Shown: one piece after another, positions 1-7,396 of the stretch
How positions within the stretch are numbered: position 1 is the first letter of the stretch
Layout of the letters: every line of letters starts with the position of its first letter
Source of the DNA: Ga0077560 sp046330395
Lineage (GTDB): Bacteria; Actinomycetota; Thermoleophilia; Miltoncostaeales; Miltoncostaeaceae
DNA length: 64,000 nt
Assembly: GCA_046330395.1 (NCBI GenBank)
Contig: JAXLSS010000015.1
Span: forward strand, 1 to 64,000
Direction of reading: 5' to 3'
Position numbers and translations under genes: made by a program
Notes under the pieces: generated by a model
What the model was told of the DNA's origin: nothing
Seen by the model: the letters and a program-made list of their open reading frames with translations, nothing else
Database searches by the model: none

Positions 1-175
1 CGTCGTGGGACGGCAGGTGTTCGCCATCCCGATGGCCATGACGGCGCGCACGTTCCGGCTGCGCTCGCCGCACCGCGTCGGCGTGTACCGCGTGCGCGTG
101 GTGGTGACGGCCGCCGGTGGCCGCCGGGCTCAGGCGTTCTTCAAGCTGGTGGTCAAGCGGGCGCTGCCGAGGTAG
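1..175 (+). CDS. C-terminal fragment of a probable secreted protein
   Basis: An open frame enters from the left edge (codons start at base 2) and ends at TAG 173-175, leaving 57 residues. The tail is rich in Val, Arg and aromatic residues in alternating beta-strand style (RVGVYRVRVVVTAAGG, FFKLVVKR), like the C-terminal beta-sandwich of exported proteins; the subtilase at 11888 ends in a similar way. The N-terminus lies outside the window, so no function is assigned. A strong hairpin follows. Confidence 0.6.
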   Translation, partial: VVGRQVFAIPMAMTARTFRLRSPHRVGVYRVRVVVTAAGGRRAQAFFKLVVKRALPR

Positions 176-183
176 TGCCGCCG

Positions 184-222
184 CATCCGGGTGGCCGGTC
201 CCGCGGGACGGCCACCCGGATG
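184..222 (+). terminator. intergenic hairpin after the first gene
   Basis: A 13-bp perfect inverted repeat (184-196 with 210-222) encloses a 13-base centre that is itself nearly self-complementary. It lies 9 bases after the stop codon and just before the next promoter. There is no T-tract, as is usual for terminators in very GC-rich actinobacteria. Termination is inferred. Confidence 0.55.
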
Positions 223-239
223 ACCGCACGGCGCCAGCG

Positions 240-245
240 TAGGCT
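240..245 (+). promoter_or_regulatory. -10 element TAGGCT, leaderless start
   Basis: TAGGCT ends 6 bases before ATG 252. The expected transcription start therefore falls at the start codon, and no Shine-Dalgarno sequence is present. This matches the spacing seen at many other genes of the window. Confidence 0.5.
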
Positions 246-251
246 CCGGCC

Positions 252-1589
252 ATGACCGAACAGGAATTGCAGCGCCTCCACGCCCTGCTGCGCGTGCCCA
301 GCGTCAGCGCCATGCCCGAGCACGCCGCGGACATGGAGACCGCCGCCGCGATGGTGGTGTCCGAGATCGAGCTGGCCGGCGGGTCGGCCGAGATCATCCG
401 CGGCGACTTCAAACCCCTGGTTGTGGGGGAGGTGCCGGCGGCTCGGCCCGACGCACCCCGGGTGATTCTGTACGGGCACTACGACGTGCAGCCCGTCGGC
501 GATCCGGCGCTGTGGACGTCACCGGCATTCGAGCCGGTGGTGCGTGACGGCAACCTGTACTGCCGGGGCGCCAGCGACGACAAGGGCAACCTGTTCATGC
601 TGCTGGCCGCGGTGCAGCGACTGGCCGCGGGGGAGGGCCTGCCGGTGCACGTCAGCTTCATCATCGACGGTGAGGAGGAGTGCGGCGGCGACTCCGCGGT
701 GCGCCACATCCAGGCCGACGACCGGCCGGCGGCCGCGGCCGTGGTGTTCGACACCGCGATGGTGGCGCCGGAGCGTCCCGCCGTCTGCAGCGGGCTGCGG
801 GGCCTGGTGTACCGGCGGGTGCGCGTGCGCACCGCCCCCAGCGACGCCCACAGCGGCGTGTACGGCGGCGCCGGGCTCAACGCGGCGCACGCGCTGCTGG
901 CCATCCTGGACCACATCCGCCCGCGGGACGGGGCGCTGGACCCCCGCCTGTGCGTCGGCGTGGCCGCGCCGGCACCGGATGAGGTGGCGGTGTGGGAGCG
1001 CCTGCCCGCGGGTGCGGTGGCCCTGGAGGAGGCCGGGCTGCGCCCCGCCGACGCCACCGCCGCGGCCGAGTTCTACGTGCGCACCCTGGCCGGCCCGGCC
1101 CTGGACGTGCACGGCCTGGAATGCGGCGAGCCCACGGCGGTCAAGACCAACCTCCCCAGCACGGCCATGGCCACCCTGTCGCTGCGGCTGGCACCCGGTC
1201 AGGATCCGGAGGCCATGGCCGGGGCGCTGGACGAGCTCATCCGCGAGGCCGCCCCCGCGGGCGCGGAGGTGACCATCGAGGGCCACGGTGCATCCCCGCC
1301 GTCCCTGATGGACCCCCGGGATCCCATGGTGGCGGCCGCCATGGACGCCATCGCCCGCAGCACCGGGTGGCCGTGCGTGCCGGTGCGCAGCGGCGGGACC
1401 ATCCCCGTGGGCGCAGCGTTCACCGGCAGGGGCATCCCCACCATCCTCAGCGGGTTCGCGCTCCCGGACGACGGCATCCACGGCCCCGACGAGCACCTGC
1501 GGTTCGAGTACCTGGAGGTTGGGACGCTGGCGGCCATGGAGATCCTGCGGGCGCTCGGCGCCGCGGCGGGGTCCGTGGGGAACGCCTGA
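252..1589 (+). CDS. M20-family metallopeptidase (CNDP-like dipeptidase)
   Basis: This 445-residue cytosolic hydrolase should cleave dipeptides or N-acyl amino acids with a two-zinc centre. The M20 signatures are in order: GHYDVQP with zinc-ligand H76, GASDDKG with bridging Asp around D109, DGEEE at 139-143 carrying the catalytic base and metal Glu, and IHGPDE near the C-terminus with the last His ligand. A dimerisation (lid) domain fits between the two halves, and the length matches the family. ATG 252 follows directly on a -10 element. It stands alone, with fumC reading the same way downstream, so the exact substrate cannot be told; peptidase, succinyl-diaminopimelate desuccinylase-like or carboxypeptidase roles remain possible. 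Confidence 0.85.
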   Translation: MTEQELQRLHALLRVPSVSAMPEHAADMETAAAMVVSEIELAGGSAEIIRGDFKPLVVGEVPAARPDAPRVILYGHYDVQPVGDPALWTSPAFEPVVRDGNLYCRGASDDKGNLFMLLAAVQRLAAGEGLPVHVSFIIDGEEECGGDSAVRHIQADDRPAAAAVVFDTAMVAPERPAVCSGLRGLVYRRVRVRTAPSDAHSGVYGGAGLNAAHALLAILDHIRPRDGALDPRLCVGVAAPAPDEVAVWERLPAGAVALEEAGLRPADATAAAEFYVRTLAGPALDVHGLECGEPTAVKTNLPSTAMATLSLRLAPGQDPEAMAGALDELIREAAPAGAEVTIEGHGASPPSLMDPRDPMVAAAMDAIARSTGWPCVPVRSGGTIPVGAAFTGRGIPTILSGFALPDDGIHGPDEHLRFEYLEVGTLAAMEILRALGAAAGSVGNA

Positions 1590-1661
1590 ACGCGGCGGGC
1601 CGTTCGTCACACCTCGCCCCAGCGCGGGTGACGCACGTAGGTCGGCGGGACGGTGGCGGGG

Positions 1662-1667
1662 TAGGCT
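1662..1667 (+). promoter_or_regulatory. -10 element TAGGCT upstream of fumC
   Basis: TAGGCT would place the RNA start near base 1675. A nine-codon frame (ATG 1673 to TGA 1699, product MARGDAAA) begins there, and its stop overlaps another ATG at 1696. The leader arrangement is visible in the sequence; any regulatory role is a guess. Confidence 0.4.
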
Positions 1668-1726
1668 CAGGGATGGCGCGCGGTGACGCGGCCGCATGAA
1701 CCTGCACACGACACGATTGGAGCCCG

Positions 1727-3040
1727 ATGGCGGAGCTTTGGGGCGGCGAGACCAAGAAGGCGGTCGAGAACTTTCCGGTGTCCGGGGAGCGGGTACCCGT
1801 TCCCGTGGTGCGCTGGCTGGGGCGGATCAAGGGGGCTGCGGCCCGCGTGAACGTCGATCTCGGCCTGCTGGACAAGGACCTCGGGGCCAAGATCGCCGAG
1901 GCCGCTGACGCCGTCGCGGCCGGCACGCACGACGACCAGTTCCCCATCGACGTGTTCCAGACCGGGTCCGGGACGTCGTCGAACATGAACGCCAACGAGG
2001 TGATCGGCAACCTGTCGGGCGCCCACCCCAACGACCACGTCAACATGGGCCAGAGCTCCAACGACGTGTTCCCCTCGGCCGTGCACCTGGCGGCGCTGCA
2101 GGAGGTGGTCGAGGAGCTGGTGCCCGCGCTGGAGCACCTGCACGGCGAGTTCGCCAAGAAGGCCACCGCGTTCAAGGACATCGTCAAGTCCGGCCGCACC
2201 CACCTGATGGACGCGGTGCCGGTCACCCTGGGCCAGGAGTTCGCCGGCTCCGCCGCGCAGATCAGCCCGGGCGGGGCGCGCGGCAAGGACGCCACGCCGC
2301 GCCTGGGCCAGATCCCGCTGGGCGGCACCGCCACCGGCACGGGCCTCAACAGCCACCCCGAGTTCGCCAAGCGCGTGCGTGACCGCCTGGTGGCCGACAC
2401 CAAGCTGCCCATCAGCGCGCCCGCCCACCCCTTCGAGGCGCAGGGCAACCGCGACGGCCTGGTGGAGATGAGCGGGGCCCTCAAGGTGGTGGCCGTGTCC
2501 CTCACCAAGATCGCCAACGACCTGGCGCTGATGGGCTCCGGCCCGCGCGTGGGCATCGGCGAGCTGTTCCTGCCGGAGCTGCAGAAGGGCTCCTCGATCA
2601 TGCCCGGCAAGGTCAACCCGGTGATCCCCGAGGTGGTGCTGCAGGTGTCCGCTCAGGTCATCGGCAACGACACCGCCATCACCATCGGCGGCATGCAGGG
2701 CCAGTTCGAGCTGAACGTGCGCATCCCGCTGATGGCGCGCAACCTGCTGCAGTCCATCCAGCTGCTCACCTCCGCCAGCACCATGCTGGCCGACAAGTGC
2801 GTGGCCGGGCTGGAGGCCAACATGGCCGGCTGTGAGGCCAGCGCCGAGGGCACCCTGGCCACCGCCACCGCCCTCAACCCGTACATCGGGTACGACAAGG
2901 CCGGTGAGATCGTGAAGACGGCCACCAAGAACGGCCGTCCGCTGCGCGAGGTGGCCCGCGAGGCCGGCGTGGACGAGGACACCCTCACCAAGGCGCTCAA
3001 CCTGCGGGAGATCGCCGCCGGTTCGGGTTTCGCCGAGTAG
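1727..3040 (+). CDS. fumC: Class II fumarate hydratase
   Basis: Catalyses reversible hydration of fumarate to L-malate in the TCA cycle; the family is an iron-free homotetramer. Diagnostic stretches are GSGTSSNMNANEV, SSNDVFPSAVHLAAL, SGRTHLMDAVPVTLGQE and the lyase signature GSSIMPGKVNPVIPE, which carries the catalytic serine loop. The 437 residues are about 15-25 fewer than usual because the normal N-terminal TRxExDxMGEVxVPAD segment is missing. ATG 1727 has a close GGAG at 1719-1722. In a different frame, ATG 1696 opens with MNLHTTRLEPDG, which resembles that missing N-terminus, so an indel around 1725 is suspected. The body of the gene is intact, and a hairpin terminator follows. Confidence 0.93.
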   Translation: MAELWGGETKKAVENFPVSGERVPVPVVRWLGRIKGAAARVNVDLGLLDKDLGAKIAEAADAVAAGTHDDQFPIDVFQTGSGTSSNMNANEVIGNLSGAHPNDHVNMGQSSNDVFPSAVHLAALQEVVEELVPALEHLHGEFAKKATAFKDIVKSGRTHLMDAVPVTLGQEFAGSAAQISPGGARGKDATPRLGQIPLGGTATGTGLNSHPEFAKRVRDRLVADTKLPISAPAHPFEAQGNRDGLVEMSGALKVVAVSLTKIANDLALMGSGPRVGIGELFLPELQKGSSIMPGKVNPVIPEVVLQVSAQVIGNDTAITIGGMQGQFELNVRIPLMARNLLQSIQLLTSASTMLADKCVAGLEANMAGCEASAEGTLATATALNPYIGYDKAGEIVKTATKNGRPLREVAREAGVDEDTLTKALNLREIAAGSGFAE

Positions 3041-3053
3041 CACCCCCCGTCAA

Positions 3054-3086
3054 CGGGCTGGGCGGTCCTTCGGGCCGCCCAGCCCG
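3054..3086 (+). terminator. fumC terminator hairpin
   Basis: A 12-bp perfect stem (3054-3065 with 3075-3086) and a 9-base loop lie 14 bases after the fumC stop. No T-run follows. Confidence 0.6.
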
Positions 3087-3108
3087 GGGAGCGGTCCGGG
3101 CCCCGTCG

Positions 3109-3148
3109 TAGGCTTGCCGCGCACACCGCGCGATGCCCGACCAGGAGG
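3109..3148 (+). promoter_or_regulatory. -10 TAGGCT and strong Shine-Dalgarno AGGAGG
   Basis: TAGGCT at 3109-3114 predicts an RNA start near 3121. AGGAGG at 3143-3148 is a near-perfect ribosome binding site, five bases before GTG 3154. This selects GTG 3154 over the in-frame ATG at 3133, which has no such site. Confidence 0.55.
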
Positions 3149-3153
3149 TGACC

Positions 3154-3843
3154 GTGCCAGCCGCGATGCCCGGGCCCCTGCGTCACGATGGGGACCCGGT
3201 GTGGGAAGCCCGGCGGGAAGCCGCCCCCTTCGCCATCGTCGCCGCGCTGCTGCTGGCCGGCCTGGCGCTGTTCAGCTGGCGCCGCCACTGGGAGCTGGAC
3301 TGGGTCCCGGGCTGGCTGGCATGGGGCCTGGCGGCCGTGCCGCAGCTGTGCGTCTCCGTGGCGCTGGTGGGCAACATGGGCCACCGGCGCACGGCCGAGC
3401 GGCTGCTGGGCCTGGTGGTGGCGGCGCACGTGGTGGTGTCGGTGCTGCTGGTGGCCACCATGGTGCACCCCACCGGCGGGGTGCACGTGGCAGGCGGCCA
3501 GCTCCTCGCCACGGCGGGCGTGCTGTGGGCCACCGGCGTGATCGCCTTCGGGGTGCTCTACTGGGAGGTGGACGACGGGGGCCCCGTCCACCGGGCCGCC
3601 ATGGAACGCCGCCAGCCCGACTTCCAATTCCCGCAGGATGAGAACCCCCAGCTGGCGGCCGACGGCTGGCGGCCCGCCCTGTGGGACTACCTCTACGTGT
3701 CGTTCACCAACTCCATCGCCTTCAGCCCCACCGACGCCATGCCCCTCACGCACCGCGCAAAGGCCGTGATGACGCTGGAATCGGCCCTGTCGGTGGTTGC
3801 GGTGATCGTGGTGGCGGCCCGGGCCATCAACATCCTGGGATGA
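3154..3843 (+). CDS. Multi-pass membrane protein, DUF1345-like
   Basis: Integral membrane protein of about 229 residues of unknown function. Hydrophobic spans are visible near APFAIVAALLLAGLALF, the Val/Leu-rich stretch with GLVVAAHVVVSVLLV, QLLATAGVLWATGVIAFGVL, and at the C-terminus ESALSVVAVIVVAARAINIL. The segment DYLYVSFTNSIAFSPTDAMP before the last helix is the most conserved-looking part and resembles DUF1345 proteins. GTG 3154 is chosen because AGGAGG lies five bases upstream; ATG 3133 would add seven residues. The stop overlaps the next start in ATGA form, so it is translationally coupled to the glycosylase-like gene. The family link is from memory of the motif and moderately sure. 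Confidence 0.7.
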   Translation: MPAAMPGPLRHDGDPVWEARREAAPFAIVAALLLAGLALFSWRRHWELDWVPGWLAWGLAAVPQLCVSVALVGNMGHRRTAERLLGLVVAAHVVVSVLLVATMVHPTGGVHVAGGQLLATAGVLWATGVIAFGVLYWEVDDGGPVHRAAMERRQPDFQFPQDENPQLAADGWRPALWDYLYVSFTNSIAFSPTDAMPLTHRAKAVMTLESALSVVAVIVVAARAINILG

Positions 3844-5027
3844 CGCCCACCCTCACGCCGGGCCAGGCACGGCGCATCGCCGTGGCGGCCCAGGGGCTGG
3901 CGCGGCCCCGGCCCCAGGCGCCCACGCTGGCGCACGCGCGGCGGGTCCTGGGCACGGTGGGGGTCATCCAGCTGGACGCGGTCAACGTGCTGGCGCGCGC
4001 CCACGAGCTGCTGCTGTGGTCGCGGTTGGGACCCCATCCGCGGGACCTGCTGCGCCGGCTGGCCGACCACCGTGACACCGCCGAGATGTGGGTGCATGAG
4101 GCCTCCATCGCGGCGGCCGGCCTGTACCCCCTGCTTGCGTGGCGCCGCGCCCAGTCGCACCCCTGGGACCTGCTGGGCGCCGAACCCGATGCCCACGCCG
4201 AGGCCATGGCGCGGCTGGAGCAGCTGATCCGCACCGGGGGCGGCATCACGGCCGGGCAGGCGGGCACCCGCCGCACCGGCCCGTGGTGGGGCTGGGATGA
4301 CACCAAACGCGTGCTGGAGGCCATGTTCTGGCACGGCCGCCTCGCCGTGCGCCGTGACGCGGCGTTCGGCCGCGTGTACGACCTTCCCGACCGCCTGCTG
4401 CCGCCCGACGTCCTGGCGACGCCGCCGCCGGCGCCCGATGCGGCGCGCACCGAGCTGCTGGCCCTCGCCGGGGGCGCCCTGGGCGTCGCCACGGCGGCGG
4501 ACCTGGCCGACTACCACCGAATCCCGCTGCGGGACGCCCGGGGGGCCCTCGCGTCGCTGGTGCGCACCGGCGTGCTGCGCGAGGTGCGGGTGCGCGGCTG
4601 GCGGGAGCCCGCCTACCTGCACCACGAGGTCCGGATCCCCCGGCGGGTGCGGGCGGCGGCGCTGGTGTCGCCGTTCGACTCGCTGGTGTGGTTCCGCCCC
4701 CGGGTGGAGCGGCTGTTCGGCATGCGGTACCGGCTGGAGATCTACGTGCCGAAGCCGCGGCGGGTGCACGGCTACTACGTGCTGCCGTTCCTGCTGGGCG
4801 ACGCGCTGGTGGCGCGGGTGGACCTCAAGGCGCATCGTGCCGCCGGGATGCTGGGTGTCCAGGCGGCGCACCTGGAGGCCGGGGCGAGGGCGGGGGAGGT
4901 GGCCCCCGCCCTCGCGGAGGAGCTGCAGGCCATGGCGGGCTGGCTCGGCCTGGCGCAGGGCGTTCGCGTGGAGCCCGCCGGCGACCTGGCCGGGCCGCTG
5001 GCGGTGGCGGTGGCCGCGGTCAGCTGA
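3840..5027 (+). CDS. YcaQ/AlkX-like DNA glycosylase (winged-helix HTH_42 family)
   Basis: This 395-residue protein belongs to the HTH_42 superfamily. Its studied members excise alkylated bases and unhook interstrand crosslinks. The N-terminal segment GVIQLDAVNVLARAHELLLWSRLG fits the family, with Q44-L45-D46 matching the Q-phi-D type catalytic motif described for YcaQ-like members, as opposed to Q-phi-Q in AlkZ types. EMWVHEASIA and the C-terminal winged-helix region with SPFDSLVWFRPR and PKPRRVHGYYVLPFL are further family hallmarks. ATG 3840 overlaps the stop of the membrane-protein gene. Its end overlaps the convergent ArsR-SRPBCC gene by 8 bp. The substrate is unknown; a genotoxin-resistance role is possible. 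Confidence 0.8.
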   Translation: MTPTLTPGQARRIAVAAQGLARPRPQAPTLAHARRVLGTVGVIQLDAVNVLARAHELLLWSRLGPHPRDLLRRLADHRDTAEMWVHEASIAAAGLYPLLAWRRAQSHPWDLLGAEPDAHAEAMARLEQLIRTGGGITAGQAGTRRTGPWWGWDDTKRVLEAMFWHGRLAVRRDAAFGRVYDLPDRLLPPDVLATPPPAPDAARTELLALAGGALGVATAADLADYHRIPLRDARGALASLVRTGVLREVRVRGWREPAYLHHEVRIPRRVRAAALVSPFDSLVWFRPRVERLFGMRYRLEIYVPKPRRVHGYYVLPFLLGDALVARVDLKAHRAAGMLGVQAAHLEAGARAGEVAPALAEELQAMAGWLGLAQGVRVEPAGDLAGPLAVAVAAVS

Positions 5028-5811
5028 CGCGCGGCTCCCAGGCCGTGGGGTCCTGATACATCAGCGACCCGGGGGTGGTGAGGTGCTCCCCGGTCTCCAG
5101 CAGCGTCTTCAACCCCGACAGGATCATGGGCCAGCCGCCGTACAGCTGCGGGTTGGCGCCGTCGCGGAGCTGATCGTGGGTGAGCATCAGCCGGCATGAA
5201 TCGCCCACCGGCTCGATCTCCCAGGTGATGCGGCTGAATCCCTCGGAGGCCACGTCCTCGCCCCACAGCGCACGCTGGGTCTGCACCAGGCGGCGTGGGG
5301 GATCCACCTCGATGTTCTCACCGTCCGCGATCACCCGGTCGGTGCCCGCCGACACGGCGCGGTGCGGCGAGCCCGCGGTCCAGTCGGACTGCACCTGCAG
5401 CCCGAACGAGTACACCGCGCGCATGGCCGGATCGGTGATGGCCTGCCACAGCCGCTCGGGTGTGGTCTTGATGTAGATCTCGTACACGTGCTGTTCCATG
5501 GCGTCATCCTCCAGGGCGGTCTTGAGCGTGGTGAGGGTCGCGGCCCAGGGTGCCGCGAACTTGCCGACCCACCGGTCGTAGGCCTGCTGGATTGGCACGG
5601 GGTTGAGGAAGTGCAGCTTCTCCCGCCCGCGCCGCCGCGTCACCACCAGCCCCGCGTCCTCCAGCACCCGCAGGTGCTTCATGAGACCGAAGCGGGTCAT
5701 CGGCGCATGGGCCTCCAGGGCGGTCAGCGTCTGGCCGTCGGCGGCGAACAGCGCGTCCAGCAGGGCCCGGCGGGTGGGATCGGCAAGGGCCTTGAACACG
5801 GCGTCATCCAT
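5020..5811 (-). CDS. Fused ArsR-type regulator and SRPBCC/AHSA1 domain protein
   Basis: Single 263-residue polypeptide. Residues 1 to about 95 form an ArsR winged helix (MDDAVFKALADPTRRALLDAL, TRFGLMKHLRVLEDAGLV), without the Cys pairs of metal-sensing ArsR proteins. From about residue 105 it becomes an AHSA1/SRPBCC ligand-binding fold (YEIYIKTTPERLWQAITDPA, GFSRITWEIEP). In most actinobacteria these are two adjacent genes; here they are one frame. Start ATG 5811 is preferred over in-frame ATGs at 5823 and 5841 because a promoter with operator-like palindrome covers those. It is convergent with the glycosylase-like gene, and is likely self-regulated. Ligand unknown. Confidence 0.85.
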   Translation of the reverse strand: MDDAVFKALADPTRRALLDALFAADGQTLTALEAHAPMTRFGLMKHLRVLEDAGLVVTRRRGREKLHFLNPVPIQQAYDRWVGKFAAPWAATLTTLKTALEDDAMEQHVYEIYIKTTPERLWQAITDPAMRAVYSFGLQVQSDWTAGSPHRAVSAGTDRVIADGENIEVDPPRRLVQTQRALWGEDVASEGFSRITWEIEPVGDSCRLMLTHDQLRDGANPQLYGGWPMILSGLKTLLETGEHLTTPGSLMYQDPTAWEPRVS

Positions 5812-5818
5812 GCCCGGC

Positions 5819-5848
5819 ACCATAGGTGACCAAAGAGTCACGTGTCAA
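5819..5848 (-). promoter_or_regulatory. Promoter with palindromic operator for the ArsR-SRPBCC gene
   Basis: On the minus strand TTGACA (5848-5843) is followed after 18 bases by TATGGT (5824-5819), and the start codon begins 7 bases later. The inverted repeat GTGAC-N6-GTCAC at 5826-5841 fills the spacer between -35 and -10, the expected place for a repressor. Autorepression by the downstream ArsR domain is inferred. Confidence 0.6.
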
Positions 5849-5880
5849 TCAGGGTCACGCTTTGACGTGGCCGCGGACGC

Positions 5881-5886
5881 TACTGT
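5881..5886 (+). promoter_or_regulatory. -10 element TACTGT, leaderless start
   Basis: TACTGT ends six bases before GTG 5893. It is divergent from the ArsR-SRPBCC promoter, so the two share the roughly 80-bp region. Confidence 0.35.
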
Positions 5887-5892
5887 GGGAAA

Positions 5893-6111
5893 GTGCGCGG
5901 AATCATCATTTCCACACTCATCCTCGTCGGTGCCATCGGGAGCTCGGCGTTCGCCGTGCTCGCCGGGCTTCGCACCATTTTCGGGATCGACGCTCCCCGC
6001 CCACTGATCGTGGGAACCGGGGCGATCGCGATCGCGTGGTCCGGTGTCCTGGTGCTGGCGTGGACACGGCAGCGACTGCGGGAGCGCGGCGCCGGGGGCG
6101 CTGAGGGGTGA
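5893..6111 (+). CDS. Small two-helix membrane protein
   Basis: 72 residues with two hydrophobic segments (IIISTLILVGAIGSSAFAVL and PLIVGTGAIAIAWSGVLVL), separated by a short GIDAPRP turn and ending in a basic tail RQRLRERGAGG. Not recognised as a named family. GTG 5893 lies directly after a -10-like hexamer. It is divergent from the ArsR-SRPBCC gene, whose operator could also affect it, and a strong hairpin terminator follows. The coding call rests on the clear hydrophobic pattern and context. Confidence 0.55.
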   Translation: MRGIIISTLILVGAIGSSAFAVLAGLRTIFGIDAPRPLIVGTGAIAIAWSGVLVLAWTRQRLRERGAGGAEG

Positions 6112-6119
6112 TGGCCACC

Positions 6120-6149
6120 CGCGCCCGGGCCTTCAGGGGCCCGGGCGCG
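6120..6149. terminator. bidirectional terminator between the small membrane gene and panB
   Basis: A 12-bp perfect stem (6120-6131 with 6138-6149) with a 6-base loop sits between two convergent genes, 9 bases after one stop and 18 bases from the other. Confidence 0.65.
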
Positions 6150-6167
6150 TCGCGCCGCGTTCGGGGC

Positions 6168-6971
6168 CTAGGAGGCCAGCGGCAGGGCGGCGGGCCGGCG
6201 CACCTCGCGGGCGAATGCGGTGCCCGCGTCGATCACCGTCTGGAACACGTTGGCCTTGGGGGTCACGAAGCGCGGCGGCTCCGGGAGCTGGCCGATGAGG
6301 TCGGTGCTCACCAGCACCTGGCCGTCGGTGCCGATGCCCGCGGCGATGCCGATGGTGGGGGCGCCCACTGCCGCGGTCACGCGCGCGGCCACCTCCGGGT
6401 CGACGGCCTCGATCACGATGGCGTAGCAGCCCGCCTCGTCCAGGGCGCGGGCGTCGTCAACGATCTGTTGTGCCTCCTCCGCGGTCTTCCCGCGGCGGCG
6501 GCGCTCGGTGTGGGTCTGCGGCAGCAGGCCCACGTGGCCCATCACCGGGATCCCGGCGGCGATGATGGCCCGCACCTCTGGCACCAGCGCACCCTCCAGC
6601 TTCACCGAGTCGGCGCCGGCGGCCACCAGGGCCCGGGCGCTGCCCACGGCCTCCTCGGGCGTGCGGTAGGTGTCGGCGGGCATGTCACCCACCACGTGCG
6701 TGCGGGTGGCCCCGCGCACCACCGCGCCGATGTGGTGGCACATCATGGCCAGCGACACCTCGCGGGTGGACGGGAAGCCCAGCTCCACCTCGCCCAGGCT
6801 GTCGCCCACAAGGAGCAGGTCCAGGCCGCAGGCGTCCAGCGCCAGCGCTGTGGGGTAGTCGTAGGCGGTCAACATCGCGATGCGACGCTCGCCCTTGGTG
6901 TCGCGCACCGCGGCCGCGCTGAGGCCGCTGCGGGCGGTCTCCAGCGGGTTGTGCATGCCGTACGTGGACAT
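6168..6971 (-). CDS. panB: 3-methyl-2-oxobutanoate hydroxymethyltransferase
   Basis: Transfers a hydroxymethyl group from 5,10-methylene-tetrahydrofolate to 2-oxoisovalerate, giving ketopantoate, the first step of pantothenate synthesis. The 267-residue sequence shows MLTAYDYPTA, LLLVGDSLGEVELG (magnesium-binding Asp), VVGDMPADTY, KLEGA, GIPVMGHVGLLPQ and GIAAGIGTDGQVLV in the family order. It is the last gene of a minus-strand panC-panD-panB operon, with only 8 bases between panD and panB. Two genes of this branch need folate; folD is also in the window at 27.5 kb. Ketopantoate reductase (panE) is not nearby. Confidence 0.95.
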   Translation of the reverse strand: MSTYGMHNPLETARSGLSAAAVRDTKGERRIAMLTAYDYPTALALDACGLDLLLVGDSLGEVELGFPSTREVSLAMMCHHIGAVVRGATRTHVVGDMPADTYRTPEEAVGSARALVAAGADSVKLEGALVPEVRAIIAAGIPVMGHVGLLPQTHTERRRRGKTAEEAQQIVDDARALDEAGCYAIVIEAVDPEVAARVTAAVGAPTIGIAAGIGTDGQVLVSTDLIGQLPEPPRFVTPKANVFQTVIDAGTAFAREVRRPAALPLAS

Positions 6972-6979
6972 GGTGCGGT

Positions 6980-7375
6980 CTATCCCTTCTGCCAGGAGGC
7001 CGGCACGGCCTCCGGGGCGGACATCATGTGGTTGGTCTCATCCACGTGCACCACGGTGGGCTCGTAGCCCGCCACCTCAGCCTCCGCGTACTGGGCGTAG
7101 GAGAGGATGATCACCAGGTCGCCCGGCTGGGCCAGGCGCGCCGCCGCGCCGTTGAGACAAATCACACCGCTGTCCCGGGGACCCTCGATGGCGTAGGTCT
7201 CGAACCGGGCGCCGTTGTTGATGTTGACGATGTGGACGTGCTCGTAGGGCTGGATGTCGGCGGCCTCGAGCAGGTCGAGGTCGATGGTGACGCTGCCCAC
7301 GTAGTGCAGGTTGGCGTCGGTGACGGTCGCACGGTGGATCTTGCTCTTCATCATCGTGCGGGAGATGGGCGGCAA
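6980..7375 (-). CDS. panD: Aspartate 1-decarboxylase precursor
   Basis: Makes beta-alanine from aspartate for pantothenate. The proenzyme self-cleaves before a serine to form the pyruvoyl cofactor. The cleavage site is visible as HYVGSVT (Gly27-Ser28), followed by INNGARFETYAI, SGVICLNGAAARL and GDLVIILSYA. At 131 residues it is of normal size. TTG 7375 is chosen as start: GGAG lies at 7386-7383 with seven bases spacing, and the resulting SRTMMKSKIHRATVT matches longer actinobacterial PanD N-termini. ATG 7354 or 7351 are alternatives without a ribosome binding site. It sits 21 bases after panC and 8 before panB. Confidence 0.95.
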   Translation of the reverse strand: MPPISRTMMKSKIHRATVTDANLHYVGSVTIDLDLLEAADIQPYEHVHIVNINNGARFETYAIEGPRDSGVICLNGAAARLAQPGDLVIILSYAQYAEAEVAGYEPTVVHVDETNHMMSAPEAVPASWQKG

Positions 7376-7396
7376 CGAAGGTCTCCGGGGTCGGGA

